DNA from: an uncultured Sulfitobacter sp.
GTDB taxonomy: Bacteria > Pseudomonadota > Alphaproteobacteria > Rhodobacterales > Rhodobacteraceae
Reading direction: 5' to 3'
DNA: 64,000 nt
NCBI GenBank assembly: GCA_905182645.1
Contig: CAJJCJ010000004.1
Span: forward strand, 1-64,000
This document shows, piece by piece, positions 19,599 to 29,685 of the stretch. The stretch's first letter is position 1. Each line of letters begins with the position of its first letter. The translations under genes and the position numbers were made by a program. The notes under the pieces are model-generated. The model was not told where the DNA came from. It saw nothing but the letters and a program-made list of their open reading frames with translations, and did not search any database.

Positions 19599-20251
19599 AT
19601 TGCTTTGACCATTGCGTCTAGTGATCGCCGTGGCAGCACAAGTAAAACAGGTCCCTCCGCAGAAAGCGTAACAACAGGTCCAACCACTTCGTTCGATGGG
19701 CTGGTGAACCGCAGAGTATCGAATACCTGATCATCCACAGGCCAGCGCATGCCCGTTGCCGATACCCGCGCAGTCGCAAGCGGCATCAATGACAGGCGTG
19801 ATCCAGTTCCTAATCCATTTAAAACTATCCCATCTCGAGGCACAATCGCGGTCACGTCCTCAGTCCCGATCAGAATCAGTCGCCGCCCCCCAAATCGCCC
19901 CATCACATTGAGAACAGCCAACGTATGGTCGAGCCTGCCACCCGAAAACCCAACAGCAAATACAATTGGCGCATCCACAAGCCGCCACGCCTTTTCAAAG
20001 TCGACAGTATCTTGTTCGCAAACGTGATGCAGTAGGTCGCTGTATTCAAGCCGCGCGCCGTCAGATATACTGTCTAGATCACCAATAACTGCTACGGGTC
20101 TGATCCCCGCAGTCAATAGATGATCGGCACCACCATCGACTCCAACAAAACTTGGCGCATAGCTTTGTAAAATTTTAAGGTCTTGTGGTCCAAGGTCGGC
20201 ACCACCCACTAAGGCTACTGGATCAGAACTGTGAACAATCAATGCGACCAC
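19589..20251 (-). CDS. Thiamine diphosphokinase
   Basis: The protein of 220 residues transfers pyrophosphate from ATP to thiamine, forming thiamine diphosphate. It shows the TPK catalytic domain: FVGVDGGADHLLTAGI, AVIGDLDSISDGAR (metal-binding aspartates), EQDTVDFEKAW and GFSGGRLDHTLAVLNVM, followed by the small thiamine-binding beta domain. This is the bacterial ThiN/TPK1 family (TIGR01378-like). ATG at 20251 gives a normal length. Its last codons lie in the dispersed palindrome. Confidence 0.9.
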   Translation of the reverse strand: MVALIVHSSDPVALVGGADLGPQDLKILQSYAPSFVGVDGGADHLLTAGIRPVAVIGDLDSISDGARLEYSDLLHHVCEQDTVDFEKAWRLVDAPIVFAVGFSGGRLDHTLAVLNVMGRFGGRRLILIGTEDVTAIVPRDGIVLNGLGTGSRLSLMPLATARVSATGMRWPVDDQVFDTLRFTSPSNEVVGPVVTLSAEGPVLLVLPRRSLDAMVKAMMG

Positions 20252-20391
20252 CTGTCATTACGCGCGTATTTGGAAACATTCCTTAAAAGCGCCTTGAATT
20301 AATACCGAGTTTTACCCGTTGTTGTGCCGAATTGCGAACCAATTGATGGTAAACGTTTCCTTACTGGGTTTGGTAGAAAGCGAGCAAAAGA

Positions 20392-22032
20392 ATGGTAGAT
20401 TCGAGCAAGATTCTTACTGTATCATGCGGCACTTTTTCGTGCACCTCGGAAGGATTTGACGATTCCTTCGGTACGATGAAGGCTATCGCGGAGTATTTCC
20501 GCGATTTGGCAGCCGATGATCGGTATTTTGGGGCAGAGTCCCCCGCACCTGATGTATAGATGTTGGCAAAAATCGCCGAGCGTGAAATCACGCGCCGTGT
20601 CGATGCCAGCACGACAGACGGCGGCATAGTGCTGCGTGCACGGCAAGCCCCAGCACCTGCTATGCCACCACAAGCTATACGTCCTGATCCAATACAAGTT
20701 GCTGCTGCATCTGTGGCGCCACAAGTCGCTATGGAATCAGCCTATATGGCTGACATAGATCAAGAGTTTGAGACAGCCAACTTTGACGCGACGGCGTCTG
20801 AGGCGGAGCTTGTTGCAGGACTGGAGGCCGAGGAAACTGTTTTCTCACCGCTCGTGGCCTCCGGTCAGGCGACAATTGCACAAGCAGTTCCGGCTGACAT
20901 CGCGCCAGAACACACTGCACACCCCGACGCGCAAAGTGTAGCGGCGAAGTTGCAGCGCATTCGCGCCGTTGTCAGGCAATCAGACACCCCTGAAGCCGCC
21001 GAATACAATGAAGATCAGTATGCCCCTGAGATGCCAAACATCGCAGACGCAGACACAATGGACATTGATATTTCGCAAGACGCTGGCTTCGAAGCAGAAT
21101 TGGAAGAAATCGCAGAGCTGATGCCTCCGATAGCCGACGAGCCCGAAAAACTGGACACTGCTGTTGATATGTCCGATGCCGCTGAAGATGATGATGCACT
21201 GTTAAGCAGTTTAACAGCTAAGATGGCCCCGCCTGCCCCAGACGTTGAAGGTCACCTCAACGATACGCAGGAATCCGCTAAAGAATCAGTCGATCCGATT
21301 GCCAGCGATGCAGAGATGCTGGCCACCCCAGTCGACACAAAACCAGTAATTCGTGCTCAGGTTCTGCGTTTGCGCAAATCGGATCTGCCGCAGGACGAAC
21401 CTGTAGAAGCATCAGCTGACTCTTTTGCATTCGTCGAAGATGATCTGGAAGATGGCTATGACGAGGACGTGCTTGATGTTGCAAAACTTGATGGGTTCGA
21501 GGACCTCGACGCTATTACGGCCCCTACCGAGACGAGCTTGTCTGAGGATGAAGAAGCCGACCTTATGGATGAGCTGGCCGAGGTAAAACGTGATTTTTCT
21601 CCGAAAACGCCCGCTCTTGAAGCACCCGAGCAGGACGTGCCGGTCGAAAAAATACGAAACAGCCTGCCTGAAACTGACGACAGCACTTTGTCACATATTC
21701 TCGATCAAACGGATCAAGAACTGAACGAACCAGAAGGTAACCGTCGACGCAATGCAATCGCACAGCTTAAGGCGGCCGTAACAGCAACTGCGCTACCTGA
21801 TTTGCTTGAAGCGGCCGCAGCTTACACTGCGTTTGTTGAAAGGTCCGAGGATTTCTCTCGCCCTCAAATCATGAAGAAGGTGCAGCTAACGTCTGACGTG
21901 GAGTTCAGCCGCGAAGATGGACTGCGGTCGTTCGGAACGCTTTTGCGTGAAGGTCGCATCAGCAAGGTTCGCAATTGCCGGTTCCAAGTGTCAGACGAGA
22001 CACGGTTCCGGCCAGAGACCAAAGCAGGCTAA
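20392..22032 (+). pseudogene. Large acidic hypothetical protein interrupted by amber codon 56
   Basis: From ATG 20392 the frame reads [20 protein letters not shown] ... [21 protein letters not shown] ... PAPDV, then TAG at 20557-20559, and continues in the same frame for 490 codons ([20 protein letters not shown] ...). The middle is extremely Asp/Glu-rich and poorly ordered. A conserved-looking C-terminal block follows ([37 protein letters not shown]). The N-terminal 55 codons look like the true start of this Rhodobacterales family, so I read it as one gene with a nonsense codon; reinitiation at ATG 20560, directly after the TAG, could still make most of the protein. Function unknown; soluble. 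Confidence 0.7.
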
Positions 22033-22040
22033 CCAAACAA

Positions 22041-22101
22041 AGCCATAACAAAGACAAAAGGTGGGGGATACAATCCTCCGCCTTTTGTCTTTGTTATGGC
22101 T
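22041..22101. terminator. Very long perfect stem-loop (28 bp), probable terminator
   Basis: Positions 22041-22068 pair completely with 22074-22101 (only two G-U wobbles) around the loop TACAA. The outer 21 pairs are exact: AGCCATAACAAAGACAAAAG plus G and its complement. It starts 8 bp after the acidic protein's stop. The inner G-rich part followed by CCTTTTGTCTTT on the plus strand gives a U-rich downstream arm. Such length is unusual for a terminator and it could be a processed RNA or a mobile palindrome. Confidence 0.6.
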
Positions 22102-22164
22102 ATGCGGCTAGCAAATCAAAAAAGTAATCTTTGGCCTGCAGGGAAACATTCAACCAGGTCACGC

Positions 22165-22389
22165 TCAGTCGTCGGGCGCGTCCGGATCGGCTTGGCCAAT
22201 ACCCATAAACACACTCTTGAATGGGAAAACCCATGCAATGCCTAGGAATACATAAATCAAGAACTCGATCACCAACGGTGCGCGCGTCGCCACACTCATC
22301 ACCGCCACGGCAACCAAGATGTAGATTGGCAGGAAGACCACCAGCAGGAAAAGCGACCAGCGCCGCCGTTGTTTGTAAGTCAATGCCAT
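22165..22389 (-). CDS. DUF2842 small membrane protein
   Basis: A 74-residue protein with two membrane helices (SLFLLVVFLPIYILVAVAVM and VIEFLIYVFLGIAWVFPFKS) after a basic start (MALTYKQRRRW). This matches the DUF2842 family, conserved in Rhodobacterales; its function is unknown. The ATG at 22389 lies one base beyond the purA stop, so it is the downstream gene of a purA unit. Confidence 0.8.
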   Translation of the reverse strand: MALTYKQRRRWSLFLLVVFLPIYILVAVAVMSVATRAPLVIEFLIYVFLGIAWVFPFKSVFMGIGQADPDAPDD

Positions 22390-22390
22390 A

Positions 22391-23686
22391 TCAATCCGCA
22401 AATGGGTCCGTCACAAGGATTGTATCCTCGCGCTCAGGTGACGTAGAAACTAGGGCTACCGGGCAATCAATCAACTCTTCGATGCGGCGCACATATTTGA
22501 TCGCTTGCGCCGGCAATTCGGCCCAAGATCGCGCCCCTTCTGTGCTTTCCGACCAACCGGGCATCTCTTCATAGATCGGCACACAACGCGCCTGATCCAT
22601 TGCCGCGGTTGGCAGATAGCCCAATGTTTCGCCGTCCAGCGCGTAACCGACGCACATCTTCAAGGTCTCGAACCCATCCAGAACGTCAAGCTTTGTCAGG
22701 CAAATGCCCGTAACGCCGGACGTCGCACAAGTTTGGCGCAACAATGCCGCGTCAAACCAACCACACCGACGCTTGCGCCCTGTTGTTGTGCCAAATTCAT
22801 GGCCACGTTCACCGAGGCGTTGTCCATCTGCGTCTTCCAGTTCTGTTGGAAAAGGCCCTTCGCCCACACGTGTTGTATAGGCTTTGACGATTCCTAAGAC
22901 GTAATCGATGGCCGTTGGACCAAGGCCTACGCCAGTGGCCGCCTGCCCTGCAATCACGTTGGACGACGTCACAAACGGGTAGGTTCCGAAATCAACGTCC
23001 AGCAATGCGCCTTGCGCGCCTTCGAATAAAATCCGCTTTCCAGCTTTGCGTTTGTCGTTCAAAACTTTCCAAACTGGTGCCGCGTATGGCAAGATTTTGG
23101 GCGCAATCGCACGCAGATCGGCCAGCAGTGCCTCACGGTCGACTTCTGCATAACCGAGCCCTTTGCGCAGCGGATTATGGTGCTGCAACGCGCGGTCAAC
23201 GCGGGCCTCAAGCGTAGCATCATCCGCAAGATCAGCCACGCGGACTGACCGGCGGCCGACTTTATCTTCATACGCAGGCCCAATTCCACGGCCAGTGGTC
23301 CCAATTTTAGTCCCCTTGCTCGCGGCCTCTTCGCGCAACCGATCAAGTTCGCCGTGAAGTGGTAAAATCAGTGGTGTGTTTTCCGCGATCATCAGGTTTT
23401 CAGGATTGATCGTGACGCCTTGCGCTTCAATCGTCGCGATCTCTTTCATCAGGTGCCACGGGTCAAGCACTACACCGTTCCCAATTACCGAAAGCTTACC
23501 ACCGCGCACGACGCCCGATGGCAGCGCATGTAACTTGTAGACCTTACCGTCGATCACAAGGGTGTGGCCTGCGTTATGCCCCCCTTGAAAACGCGCAATC
23601 ACATCTGCGCGTTCGGACAGCCAGTCCACAATCTTGCCTTTGCCTTCATCGCCCCACTGGGCGCCCACGACGACGACGTTTGCCAT
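22391..23686 (-). CDS. purA: Adenylosuccinate synthetase
   Basis: A 431-residue enzyme that makes adenylosuccinate from IMP, aspartate and GTP (first AMP-specific step). Visible: the GTP loop [75 protein letters not shown] and [15 protein letters not shown]. The length and all motifs are normal. It probably shares a transcript with the DUF2842 gene. Confidence 0.97.
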   Translation of the reverse strand: MANVVVVGAQWGDEGKGKIVDWLSERADVIARFQGGHNAGHTLVIDGKVYKLHALPSGVVRGGKLSVIGNGVVLDPWHLMKEIATIEAQGVTINPENLMIAENTPLILPLHGELDRLREEAASKGTKIGTTGRGIGPAYEDKVGRRSVRVADLADDATLEARVDRALQHHNPLRKGLGYAEVDREALLADLRAIAPKILPYAAPVWKVLNDKRKAGKRILFEGAQGALLDVDFGTYPFVTSSNVIAGQAATGVGLGPTAIDYVLGIVKAYTTRVGEGPFPTELEDADGQRLGERGHEFGTTTGRKRRCGWFDAALLRQTCATSGVTGICLTKLDVLDGFETLKMCVGYALDGETLGYLPTAAMDQARCVPIYEEMPGWSESTEGARSWAELPAQAIKYVRRIEELIDCPVALVSTSPEREDTILVTDPFAD

Positions 23687-23818
23687 TGCTTTCAGTCCTT
23701 AATCTTCGATACCGCCCCCCCTATATCGGCACACCCCGCCCTGCGAAACCGCAAAATGCAACTCGACCACAACGCAATCTATTGGCAATGTGTGCAAGAT
23801 GTTAGAACGAGTTGAATT

Positions 23819-24215
23819 ATGGGGTTTTTGATCCGCTGGGCGTTTGCCTTTTTGTTGCTGGCCGCGACCTACAATCCAACGCAATGGAATTTCGTCCGTT
23901 GGGCGATAGGAAATTATCAAAATATGCTGTCCGTCACCGTTCTGGTTGGACTGATTTTGGCGATCGGCTATATCATTTTCCTGCGCGCGACGCTGCGGTC
24001 CATCGGGATGTTCGGCATGCTATTTGGTGCTGGCCGTTGCTGGAACTCTGCTTTGGGTGTTGTTTGATCAAGGGTTCATCAACCTGACCAACCCCACGAT
24101 AAATACGTGGCTTGGGATCATCATGATGTCGCTTGTGCTGGCGATTGGGCTGTCTTGGTCCATCGTAAGACGCAAGATTTCTGGGCAAGCAGACGTAGAT
24201 GACGTGGATACCTAA
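23819..24215 (+). pseudogene. DUF6524-like four-helix membrane protein, frameshifted
   Basis: The first frame from 23819 encodes MGFLIRWAFAFLLLAATYNP ... YIIFLRATLRSIGMFGM and then runs out of frame after 24022. The other frame continues LVLAVAGTLLWVLFDQGFIN ... SLVLAIGLSWSIVRRKISGQ ADVDDVDT to 24215. Fusing them gives one protein of about 131 residues with four membrane helices, as in the Rhodobacterales family I know as DUF6524. One extra base within CTATTTGG near 24022-24026 accounts for it. Function unknown. Confidence 0.65.
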
Positions 24216-24291
24216 CGATTAGGCCCTTGCGACACTCGCCCCAAGATCATAGATACGAACGAACCAGAGTTTAACTACAGGCCTACCATTC

Positions 24292-24648
24292 ATGGAAAAC
24301 GTCGTCCTTGTCATCCATTTGATCCTTGCACTTAGCTTGATTGGGGTCGTGCTTATGCAGCGCTCCGAGGGTGGTGGTTTAGGTATTGGCGGCGGTGGTG
24401 GCGGTGCGACAGGTGGTCGTTCTGCTACATCCGCGATGGCCAAATTCACATGGATCTTGGCCATTGGGTTTATTTGCACATCTATCGCGATGACCATAAT
24501 TGCAGCAGACAAATCAGCCGGCGCATCCGTTGTAGACCGCATCATTGATGCACCTGCACAATCTGACGACGCGGCAACACCGGACCTTGGTGACAGCTTA
24601 TTGCCACCGTCTAGTGACGACGCTCCGCTGGTTCCTACGGGCGAATAA
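24292..24648 (+). CDS. secG: Preprotein translocase subunit SecG
   Basis: A 118-residue inner membrane protein with two helices (VVLVIHLILALSLIGVVLMQ and FTWILAIGFICTSIAMTIIA) separated by the SecG signature RSEGGGLGIGGGGGGATGGR. The acidic, proline-containing tail is longer than in E. coli but usual for Rhodobacterales. It supports SecYE in protein export. It lies 170 bp before pyrG, an arrangement common in this order. Confidence 0.95.
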   Translation: MENVVLVIHLILALSLIGVVLMQRSEGGGLGIGGGGGGATGGRSATSAMAKFTWILAIGFICTSIAMTIIAADKSAGASVVDRIIDAPAQSDDAATPDLGDSLLPPSSDDAPLVPTGE

Positions 24649-24818
24649 ACCACTAGTTCTGCTGGCTTAGGCAAAATCGCCTACATGATGTTGCGTCAAC
24701 GGTTGCGTTGGCGCCCCGAATCCAGTTACCATTAAACCCCGTGAGTATGCGAATTTTACGGTTCGGGTTTCCACAAAAAATTTGACTACACGAACCGCTT
24801 TCAGGGGGCATTCTTGCT

Positions 24819-26462
24819 ATGGCACGTTATATTTTTATTACCGGTGGCGTTGTGTCCTCTTTGGGCAAAGGGTTAGCATCTGCGGCCTTGGGGGCATTGC
24901 TGCAAGCCCGTGGATATTCCGTACGTCTGCGAAAGCTTGATCCGTATTTGAATGTTGACCCAGGTACGATGTCGCCGTTTGAACATGGCGAGGTTTTTGT
25001 GACTGACGACGGTGCCGAAACTGATTTGGATCTTGGCCATTACGAACGGTTCACTGGCGTTGCTGCGCGCAACACTGATTCTGTGTCATCGGGCCGTATT
25101 TATTCAACCGTTCTTGAAAAGGAACGCCGTGGCGATTATTTAGGCAAAACAATTCAGGTTGTCCCGCACGTCACCAATCAGATCAAAGAGTTCTTGGATA
25201 TCGGCGACGACGAAGTTGATTTCATGCTCTGCGAAATCGGCGGCACCGTAGGCGACATCGAAGGACTGCCATTCTTTGAAGCCATCCGCCAATATTCACA
25301 CGACCGCCCACGCGGCCAATGCATATTTATGCATCTGACGTTACTGCCCTATCTGGCTGCGTCTGGTGAGCTAAAGACAAAGCCAACCCAACACTCAGTC
25401 AAAGAACTGCAATCCATCGGGATCGCGCCAGATGTGCTGGTATGCCGGTCCGAGCATCCAATTCCCGAAAAAGAACGCGAAAAGATCGCTTTGTTTTGCA
25501 ATGTGCGCAAAGAACATGTCGTTGCAGCCTATGACCTTAAATCGATCTACGAGGCCCCGCTGGCTTATCACGAACAGGGTCTTGATCAGGCGGTGCTTGA
25601 TGCATTCCAGATTGCCCCTGCCCCCAAACCGGATTTGTCGCGTTGGCGGGACGTTTACGACCGCGTTCACAATCCAGAAGGCGAAGTTAAAGTCGCCATT
25701 GTTGGCAAATACGTCCAGCTTGAAGACGCTTATAAGTCGTTCAAAGAGGCCCTCACCCACGGCGGCATGTCCAACCGCGTTAAGGTCAAGGTCGAATGGG
25801 TCGATGCCGAAATTTTCGACAGCGAAGATGCGGCGCCGCACCTTGAAGGCTATCATGCGATCCTAGTCCCCGGTGGTTTTGGCGAACGCGGCACGGAGGG
25901 CAAGATCAAGGCGGCCCAATTCGCACGCGAACGCAAAATTCCCTATTTTGGCATCTGCCTAGGCATGCAAATGGCCGTGATCGAGGCCGCCCGTAATGTG
26001 GCGGGCATCCCTTCGGCTGGATCAGAGGAGTTCGACCATGAAAGCGGTGAAAAGCGTTTTGAACCGGTCGTTTACCACCTTAAGGAATGGATCCAAGGCA
26101 ACCACATGGTTGCCCGCAAAACCGATGACGACAAGGGTGGCACGATGCGTCTGGGGTCCTATTCTGCGACCCTTGCCGAAGGATCAAAAGTCGCCGGAAT
26201 TTATGGCAGTACATCCATCGAGGAACGCCACCGCCACCGCTATGAAGTTGATACAAAGTATCGCTCTGTGCTGGAAGAAAAAGGTCTCGTGTTTTCGGGC
26301 ATGTCCCCAGACGGCAAGCTGCCTGAAATCGTGGAATGGACTGACCATCCTTGGTTTATCGGTGTGCAATTCCACCCAGAACTGAAATCAAAGCCATTTG
26401 CCCCGCATCCGCTATTCGCTGATTTTGTGCGCGCTGCAGTAGAGGTGTCACGGCTCGTTTAA
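24819..26462 (+). CDS. pyrG: CTP synthase
   Basis: This enzyme of 547 residues aminates UTP to CTP using glutamine. The synthetase domain starts [20 protein letters not shown] and contains [20 protein letters not shown] and [15 protein letters not shown]. The C-terminal class I amidotransferase has the nucleophile in [13 protein letters not shown] and the His/Glu pair in [12 protein letters not shown]. Normal length. The region between secG and pyrG (24649-24818) has a possible TTGACT element near 24781 but no clear -10. Confidence 0.97.
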   Translation: MARYIFITGGVVSSLGKGLASAALGALLQARGYSVRLRKLDPYLNVDPGTMSPFEHGEVFVTDDGAETDLDLGHYERFTGVAARNTDSVSSGRIYSTVLEKERRGDYLGKTIQVVPHVTNQIKEFLDIGDDEVDFMLCEIGGTVGDIEGLPFFEAIRQYSHDRPRGQCIFMHLTLLPYLAASGELKTKPTQHSVKELQSIGIAPDVLVCRSEHPIPEKEREKIALFCNVRKEHVVAAYDLKSIYEAPLAYHEQGLDQAVLDAFQIAPAPKPDLSRWRDVYDRVHNPEGEVKVAIVGKYVQLEDAYKSFKEALTHGGMSNRVKVKVEWVDAEIFDSEDAAPHLEGYHAILVPGGFGERGTEGKIKAAQFARERKIPYFGICLGMQMAVIEAARNVAGIPSAGSEEFDHESGEKRFEPVVYHLKEWIQGNHMVARKTDDDKGGTMRLGSYSATLAEGSKVAGIYGSTSIEERHRHRYEVDTKYRSVLEEKGLVFSGMSPDGKLPEIVEWTDHPWFIGVQFHPELKSKPFAPHPLFADFVRAAVEVSRLV

Positions 26463-26494
26463 AAACTTGCGGGCCTGAAAATAAGGACAAGCAT

Positions 26495-27274
26495 TTGCTG
26501 TCATATCAACACGGATTTCACGCGGGAAATATGGCAGACGTGCATAAGCACAGTTTGCTGGCGTGGATGCTGGCGTATCTGACCCGCAAAGATAAGCCGC
26601 TATCGTATATTGAAACGCATGCTGGACGTGCGCTTTATGATCTGTCCGATGATTTTGCGCTAAAAACCGGCGAGGCGGCTTGCGGAATCGCTGTGGCGGA
26701 AAGCTGGTTTCATGCAGATCACCCTTACCGAGAAGTTTTGACCAAGATACGCGACGATGCTGGCGAAAACGCTTATCCAGGGTCGCCAATGATTGCCGCC
26801 AATCTGCTGCGCAATAGTGACCAAATTGATCTGGCTGAATTGCACCCAGCAGAGGTCTTGGCCCTGCGCGATGCGATGATCCGTTATCCTGTTGGATGTC
26901 ACCAAATTGATGGCTGGCAATACGCGATGTCGCGCTGCCCACCTGATCCGCGCCGCGGCATGTTGTTGGTTGATCCGTCTTTCGAAATCAAAACTGATTA
27001 TGAGACGATCCCCGATTTCTTTGCCAAAATACATCGTAAATGGCCGGTTGGCATTCTTGCGCTGTGGTATCCGATCCTTGTGGATGAGCGCCATTTGCCG
27101 ATGATCAGCGCCCTCAAGTCGGCCATTCCCGATGGAACGCTGCACGAAGTATCGTTCCCGCCAGCCCGTCCAGGCCACGGTATGGTCGGGTCAGGATTGT
27201 TCGTCGTCAACGCGCCCTACGGATTTGACACCGAGGCCGCATGGCTATCAACCAAATTTAGGGAGCTGAAATAA
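26495..27274 (+). CDS. rlmJ: 23S rRNA (adenine2030-N6)-methyltransferase RlmJ, TTG start
   Basis: The protein has 259 residues. The hallmark N terminus is MLSYQHGFHAGNMADVHKHS, and this fixes the start at TTG 26495, with AAGGAC ahead of it. Other family elements are YIETHAGRALYDL (SAM-binding) and LLVDPSFEIKTDY, where the catalytic DPPY appears as DPSF. It methylates A2030 of 23S rRNA. It is followed by a coupled DUF1330 gene (TAATG overlap). The unusual start may keep expression low. Confidence 0.9.
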   Translation: MLSYQHGFHAGNMADVHKHSLLAWMLAYLTRKDKPLSYIETHAGRALYDLSDDFALKTGEAACGIAVAESWFHADHPYREVLTKIRDDAGENAYPGSPMIAANLLRNSDQIDLAELHPAEVLALRDAMIRYPVGCHQIDGWQYAMSRCPPDPRRGMLLVDPSFEIKTDYETIPDFFAKIHRKWPVGILALWYPILVDERHLPMISALKSAIPDGTLHEVSFPPARPGHGMVGSGLFVVNAPYGFDTEAAWLSTKFRELK

Positions 27275-27570
27275 TGGCCAAAGGATATTGGGTCGTCCAC
27301 GTCGATGTTACCGATCAAGATTCTTATGTTGCAGGCTATATCACGTCAGCAAAAGACACTTTGGTGGCATATGGCGCCGTTTTCAAAGTCCGCGCTGGCA
27401 CGCGCACCGTCGTAGAAGGCGCCGCCCGCGCCCGCACTGTGGTGATCGAATTTCCAAGCTATCAAGCCGCATTGGATTGCTACAACGACCCTGAATACCA
27501 AAAAGCCAAGGCAAAACGCGACCTTGTTGCCACTGGTAATTTCGTGATCGTCGAAGGTTACGACGGCTAA
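27274..27570 (+). CDS. DUF1330 domain protein
   Basis: The 98-residue protein MAKGYWVVHVDVTDQDSYVA ... VVIEFPSYQAALDCYNDPEY ... GNFVIVEGYDG matches DUF1330, a small ferredoxin-like alpha/beta dimer fold related to ABM domains. No enzymatic role is established. Its ATG overlaps the rlmJ stop, so translation is coupled to it. Confidence 0.9.
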   Translation: MAKGYWVVHVDVTDQDSYVAGYITSAKDTLVAYGAVFKVRAGTRTVVEGAARARTVVIEFPSYQAALDCYNDPEYQKAKAKRDLVATGNFVIVEGYDG

Positions 27571-27610
27571 GGGGTTTCCGACCTCTGCAAGCCACCCTAT
27601 ATCATCTGGT

Positions 27611-28045
27611 ATGTTTGCTGATCTCCTTCGTCGTTTGACCGACCCCGCCCCTGCTCCGCTTGCGGATACTGATGCACGTTTGGCGCTTGGCGCGTTGCTT
27701 GTCCGCCTTGCACGGTCCGATGGTGACTATGCTGCCATTGAGGTGGCACGCATCGACGCCATTTTGGCTGCCCGCTATGGTCTCTCTAACCCAAGTGACC
27801 TGCGCGCCGACTGCGAAGCGCTTGAAAAAGAGGCCCCCGATACTGTTCGGTTCACTCGTGCCATAAAAGATGCCGTTCCTTACGATGATCGCCGCGCAGT
27901 AGTCGTGTCGATGTGGGAAATCGTGCTAGCGGATGGCGAACGGTCCGCCGAAGAAAACAGCCTGATGCGCATGATCGCCCCGATGTTGGGTGTGACCGAT
28001 CAAGACAGCAATGCTGCGCGCCGCGCAATTGAAGCATCTAAGTGA
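27611..28045 (+). CDS. TerB-family (tellurite resistance TerB-like) protein
   Basis: A 144-residue helical protein. LALGALLVRLARSDGDYAAI and VVSMWEIVLADGERSAEENS show the acidic helix pairs of the TerB/DUF533 fold, which may bind metal ions. Such single genes are common in Rhodobacterales without a ter operon, and tellurite resistance is not implied. Its TGA overlaps the GTG start of the next gene. Confidence 0.85.
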   Translation: MFADLLRRLTDPAPAPLADTDARLALGALLVRLARSDGDYAAIEVARIDAILAARYGLSNPSDLRADCEALEKEAPDTVRFTRAIKDAVPYDDRRAVVVSMWEIVLADGERSAEENSLMRMIAPMLGVTDQDSNAARRAIEASK

Positions 28046-28800
28046 TCGCCAGCCTGCCGATGTATGACCGTCAGGCCAACAGGTCGGCACATGATGCGTT
28101 TTGGATATTGGTACGCGACAACTTGCGCGCATCTGGGATCCCTGCCCCTGACGAGCTAGACCGCACAACAGATTTTATGACCGGATGGGGCCGACCTGAT
28201 CTGGTCTTGGGTCAGATTTGCAACCTACCACTGCGCGCCAATTTTCTGAACAAAGTGACCATAATCGGTGCTGCTGACTATGGCATTCCAGATTGCCCTG
28301 CGGGACATTATAATAGCGTTTTTGTGGTTCACCGCGATGCAGTTGGTGACACACCATGCGATTTTGCCAGGGCCCGTTTTGCGGCCAATAACCTGATGTC
28401 CCACTCTGGATACGGCGCGCCGCAAGCCTGGGCACAAAGCAATGGCTGTCTATTCCGCACCCCGCTGATCACGGGATCCCACGACCGCAGTGTTGCGATG
28501 GTTGCAGATCGCCGCACAGACATCGCCGCAATTGACGCGCAAACATGGTTGCAGCAACAGCGCGATATGCCTCAGGCGGCAGATCTACGGGTGGTCGGTG
28601 TAACCGGTCATGCCCCATGCATGACGTTCATCACGCATCAAGGCCAAGACCCCGCACCCTATTTTGCTGCGATTGAGAATGCGATTGCCGGCTTGGCTAA
28701 GGATGACCAAGAATCACTTGGTCTTAGACAGATCATCTCATTACCCGCGGCCGACTATGACCTGCCAATGCCCCCATTGCCCCAAATCATTGACGCCTAA
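28042..28800 (+). CDS. PhnD-like periplasmic-binding-fold protein without signal peptide
   Basis: The protein has 252 residues (MIASLPMYDRQANRSAHDAF ... DFMTGWGRPDLVLGQICNLP ... ARFAANNLMSHSGYGAPQAW ... VGVTGHAPCMTFITHQ). The pattern is that of the phosphate/phosphite/phosphonate-binding (PhnD/SsuA-like) fold, but no export signal or lipobox is seen, so it may act in the cytoplasm or as an enzyme-like relative. The GTG start overlaps the TerB-like stop. No ABC transporter genes of the phosphonate type are near; the transporter that follows has its own binding protein. Confidence 0.8.
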   Translation: MIASLPMYDRQANRSAHDAFWILVRDNLRASGIPAPDELDRTTDFMTGWGRPDLVLGQICNLPLRANFLNKVTIIGAADYGIPDCPAGHYNSVFVVHRDAVGDTPCDFARARFAANNLMSHSGYGAPQAWAQSNGCLFRTPLITGSHDRSVAMVADRRTDIAAIDAQTWLQQQRDMPQAADLRVVGVTGHAPCMTFITHQGQDPAPYFAAIENAIAGLAKDDQESLGLRQIISLPAADYDLPMPPLPQIIDA

Positions 28801-28886
28801 CGTTGCGGAAAGTCGAATCCGCCCGTTGCTAATGCGAATAAAATAGGCCCTACTCGTTGGTGGAATAACGAAAAGCTGCAAACCCA

Positions 28887-29663
28887 GTGACAACAAACAC
28901 ACCAGTCATCGAAATACGCGACCTTCATAAGTCCTATGGGACTTTAGAAGTTTTGAAAGGCGTCGACATTTCTGCTTCTGCAGGACATGTCGTATCATTG
29001 ATCGGGTCTTCGGGCTCAGGTAAATCCACGCTTTTGCGTTGTGCGAACCTGCTCGAAGATAGCCAGCAGGGCGATGTTTTGTTTTGCGGTGAGCCCGTGT
29101 CTTGGAAAGGCAACGGTCTGAGCCGGCGCCCTTCTGACCGCGCGCAGATCACCCGCATTCGCACAAACCTGTCGATGGTATTTCAGCAGTTCAATCTTTG
29201 GGCGCATATGACGATCCTGCAAAACGTCATGGAAGCCCCCGTCACGGTCCTGAAACAGGACCGCGCCGAAGTCGAAGCTGCCGCCCGCAAGTATCTGGCC
29301 AAGGTCGGTATCGGCGACAAATGCGATGTGTTCCCTGCGCAACTATCCGGCGGCCAGCAACAGCGTGCCGCAATTGCACGCGCGCTTTGCATGGAACCAA
29401 AGGCACTATTGTTTGACGAGCCCACAAGCGCGCTTGATCCAGAATTGGAACAAGAGGTCATCAAAGTCATCAAGGACTTGGCCGCCGAAGGGCGCACAAT
29501 GATCATCGTTACGCACGATATGCGGCTTGCCGCAGACGTGAGTGACCATGTGGTTTTCCTACACCAAGGGAAGATCGAAGAAGAAGGCCCGCCAGAGACA
29601 CTCTTTGGGGCCCCAAAAACCGACCGGCTGCGCGGATTTCTATCTGCAACGCAGCCGACTTAA
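28887..29663 (+). CDS. Polar amino acid-type ABC transporter ATPase (HisP/GlnQ family)
   Basis: A 258-residue ATPase: Walker A GSSGSGKSTLLRC, Q-loop VFQQFNLW, signature LSGGQQQRAAIARAL, Walker B LLFDEPTSALD, and the H-loop IVTHDMRLA. The spacing is that of the polar amino acid uptake family. It heads an operon with a binding protein, two permeases and gamma-glutamyl ligase-type genes, so the substrate is probably an amine or basic amino acid rather than glutamine itself; this is inference. Confidence 0.93.
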   Translation: MTTNTPVIEIRDLHKSYGTLEVLKGVDISASAGHVVSLIGSSGSGKSTLLRCANLLEDSQQGDVLFCGEPVSWKGNGLSRRPSDRAQITRIRTNLSMVFQQFNLWAHMTILQNVMEAPVTVLKQDRAEVEAAARKYLAKVGIGDKCDVFPAQLSGGQQQRAAIARALCMEPKALLFDEPTSALDPELEQEVIKVIKDLAAEGRTMIIVTHDMRLAADVSDHVVFLHQGKIEEEGPPETLFGAPKTDRLRGFLSATQPT

Positions 29664-29685
29664 TATCATCAAAATTGGGAGAATA

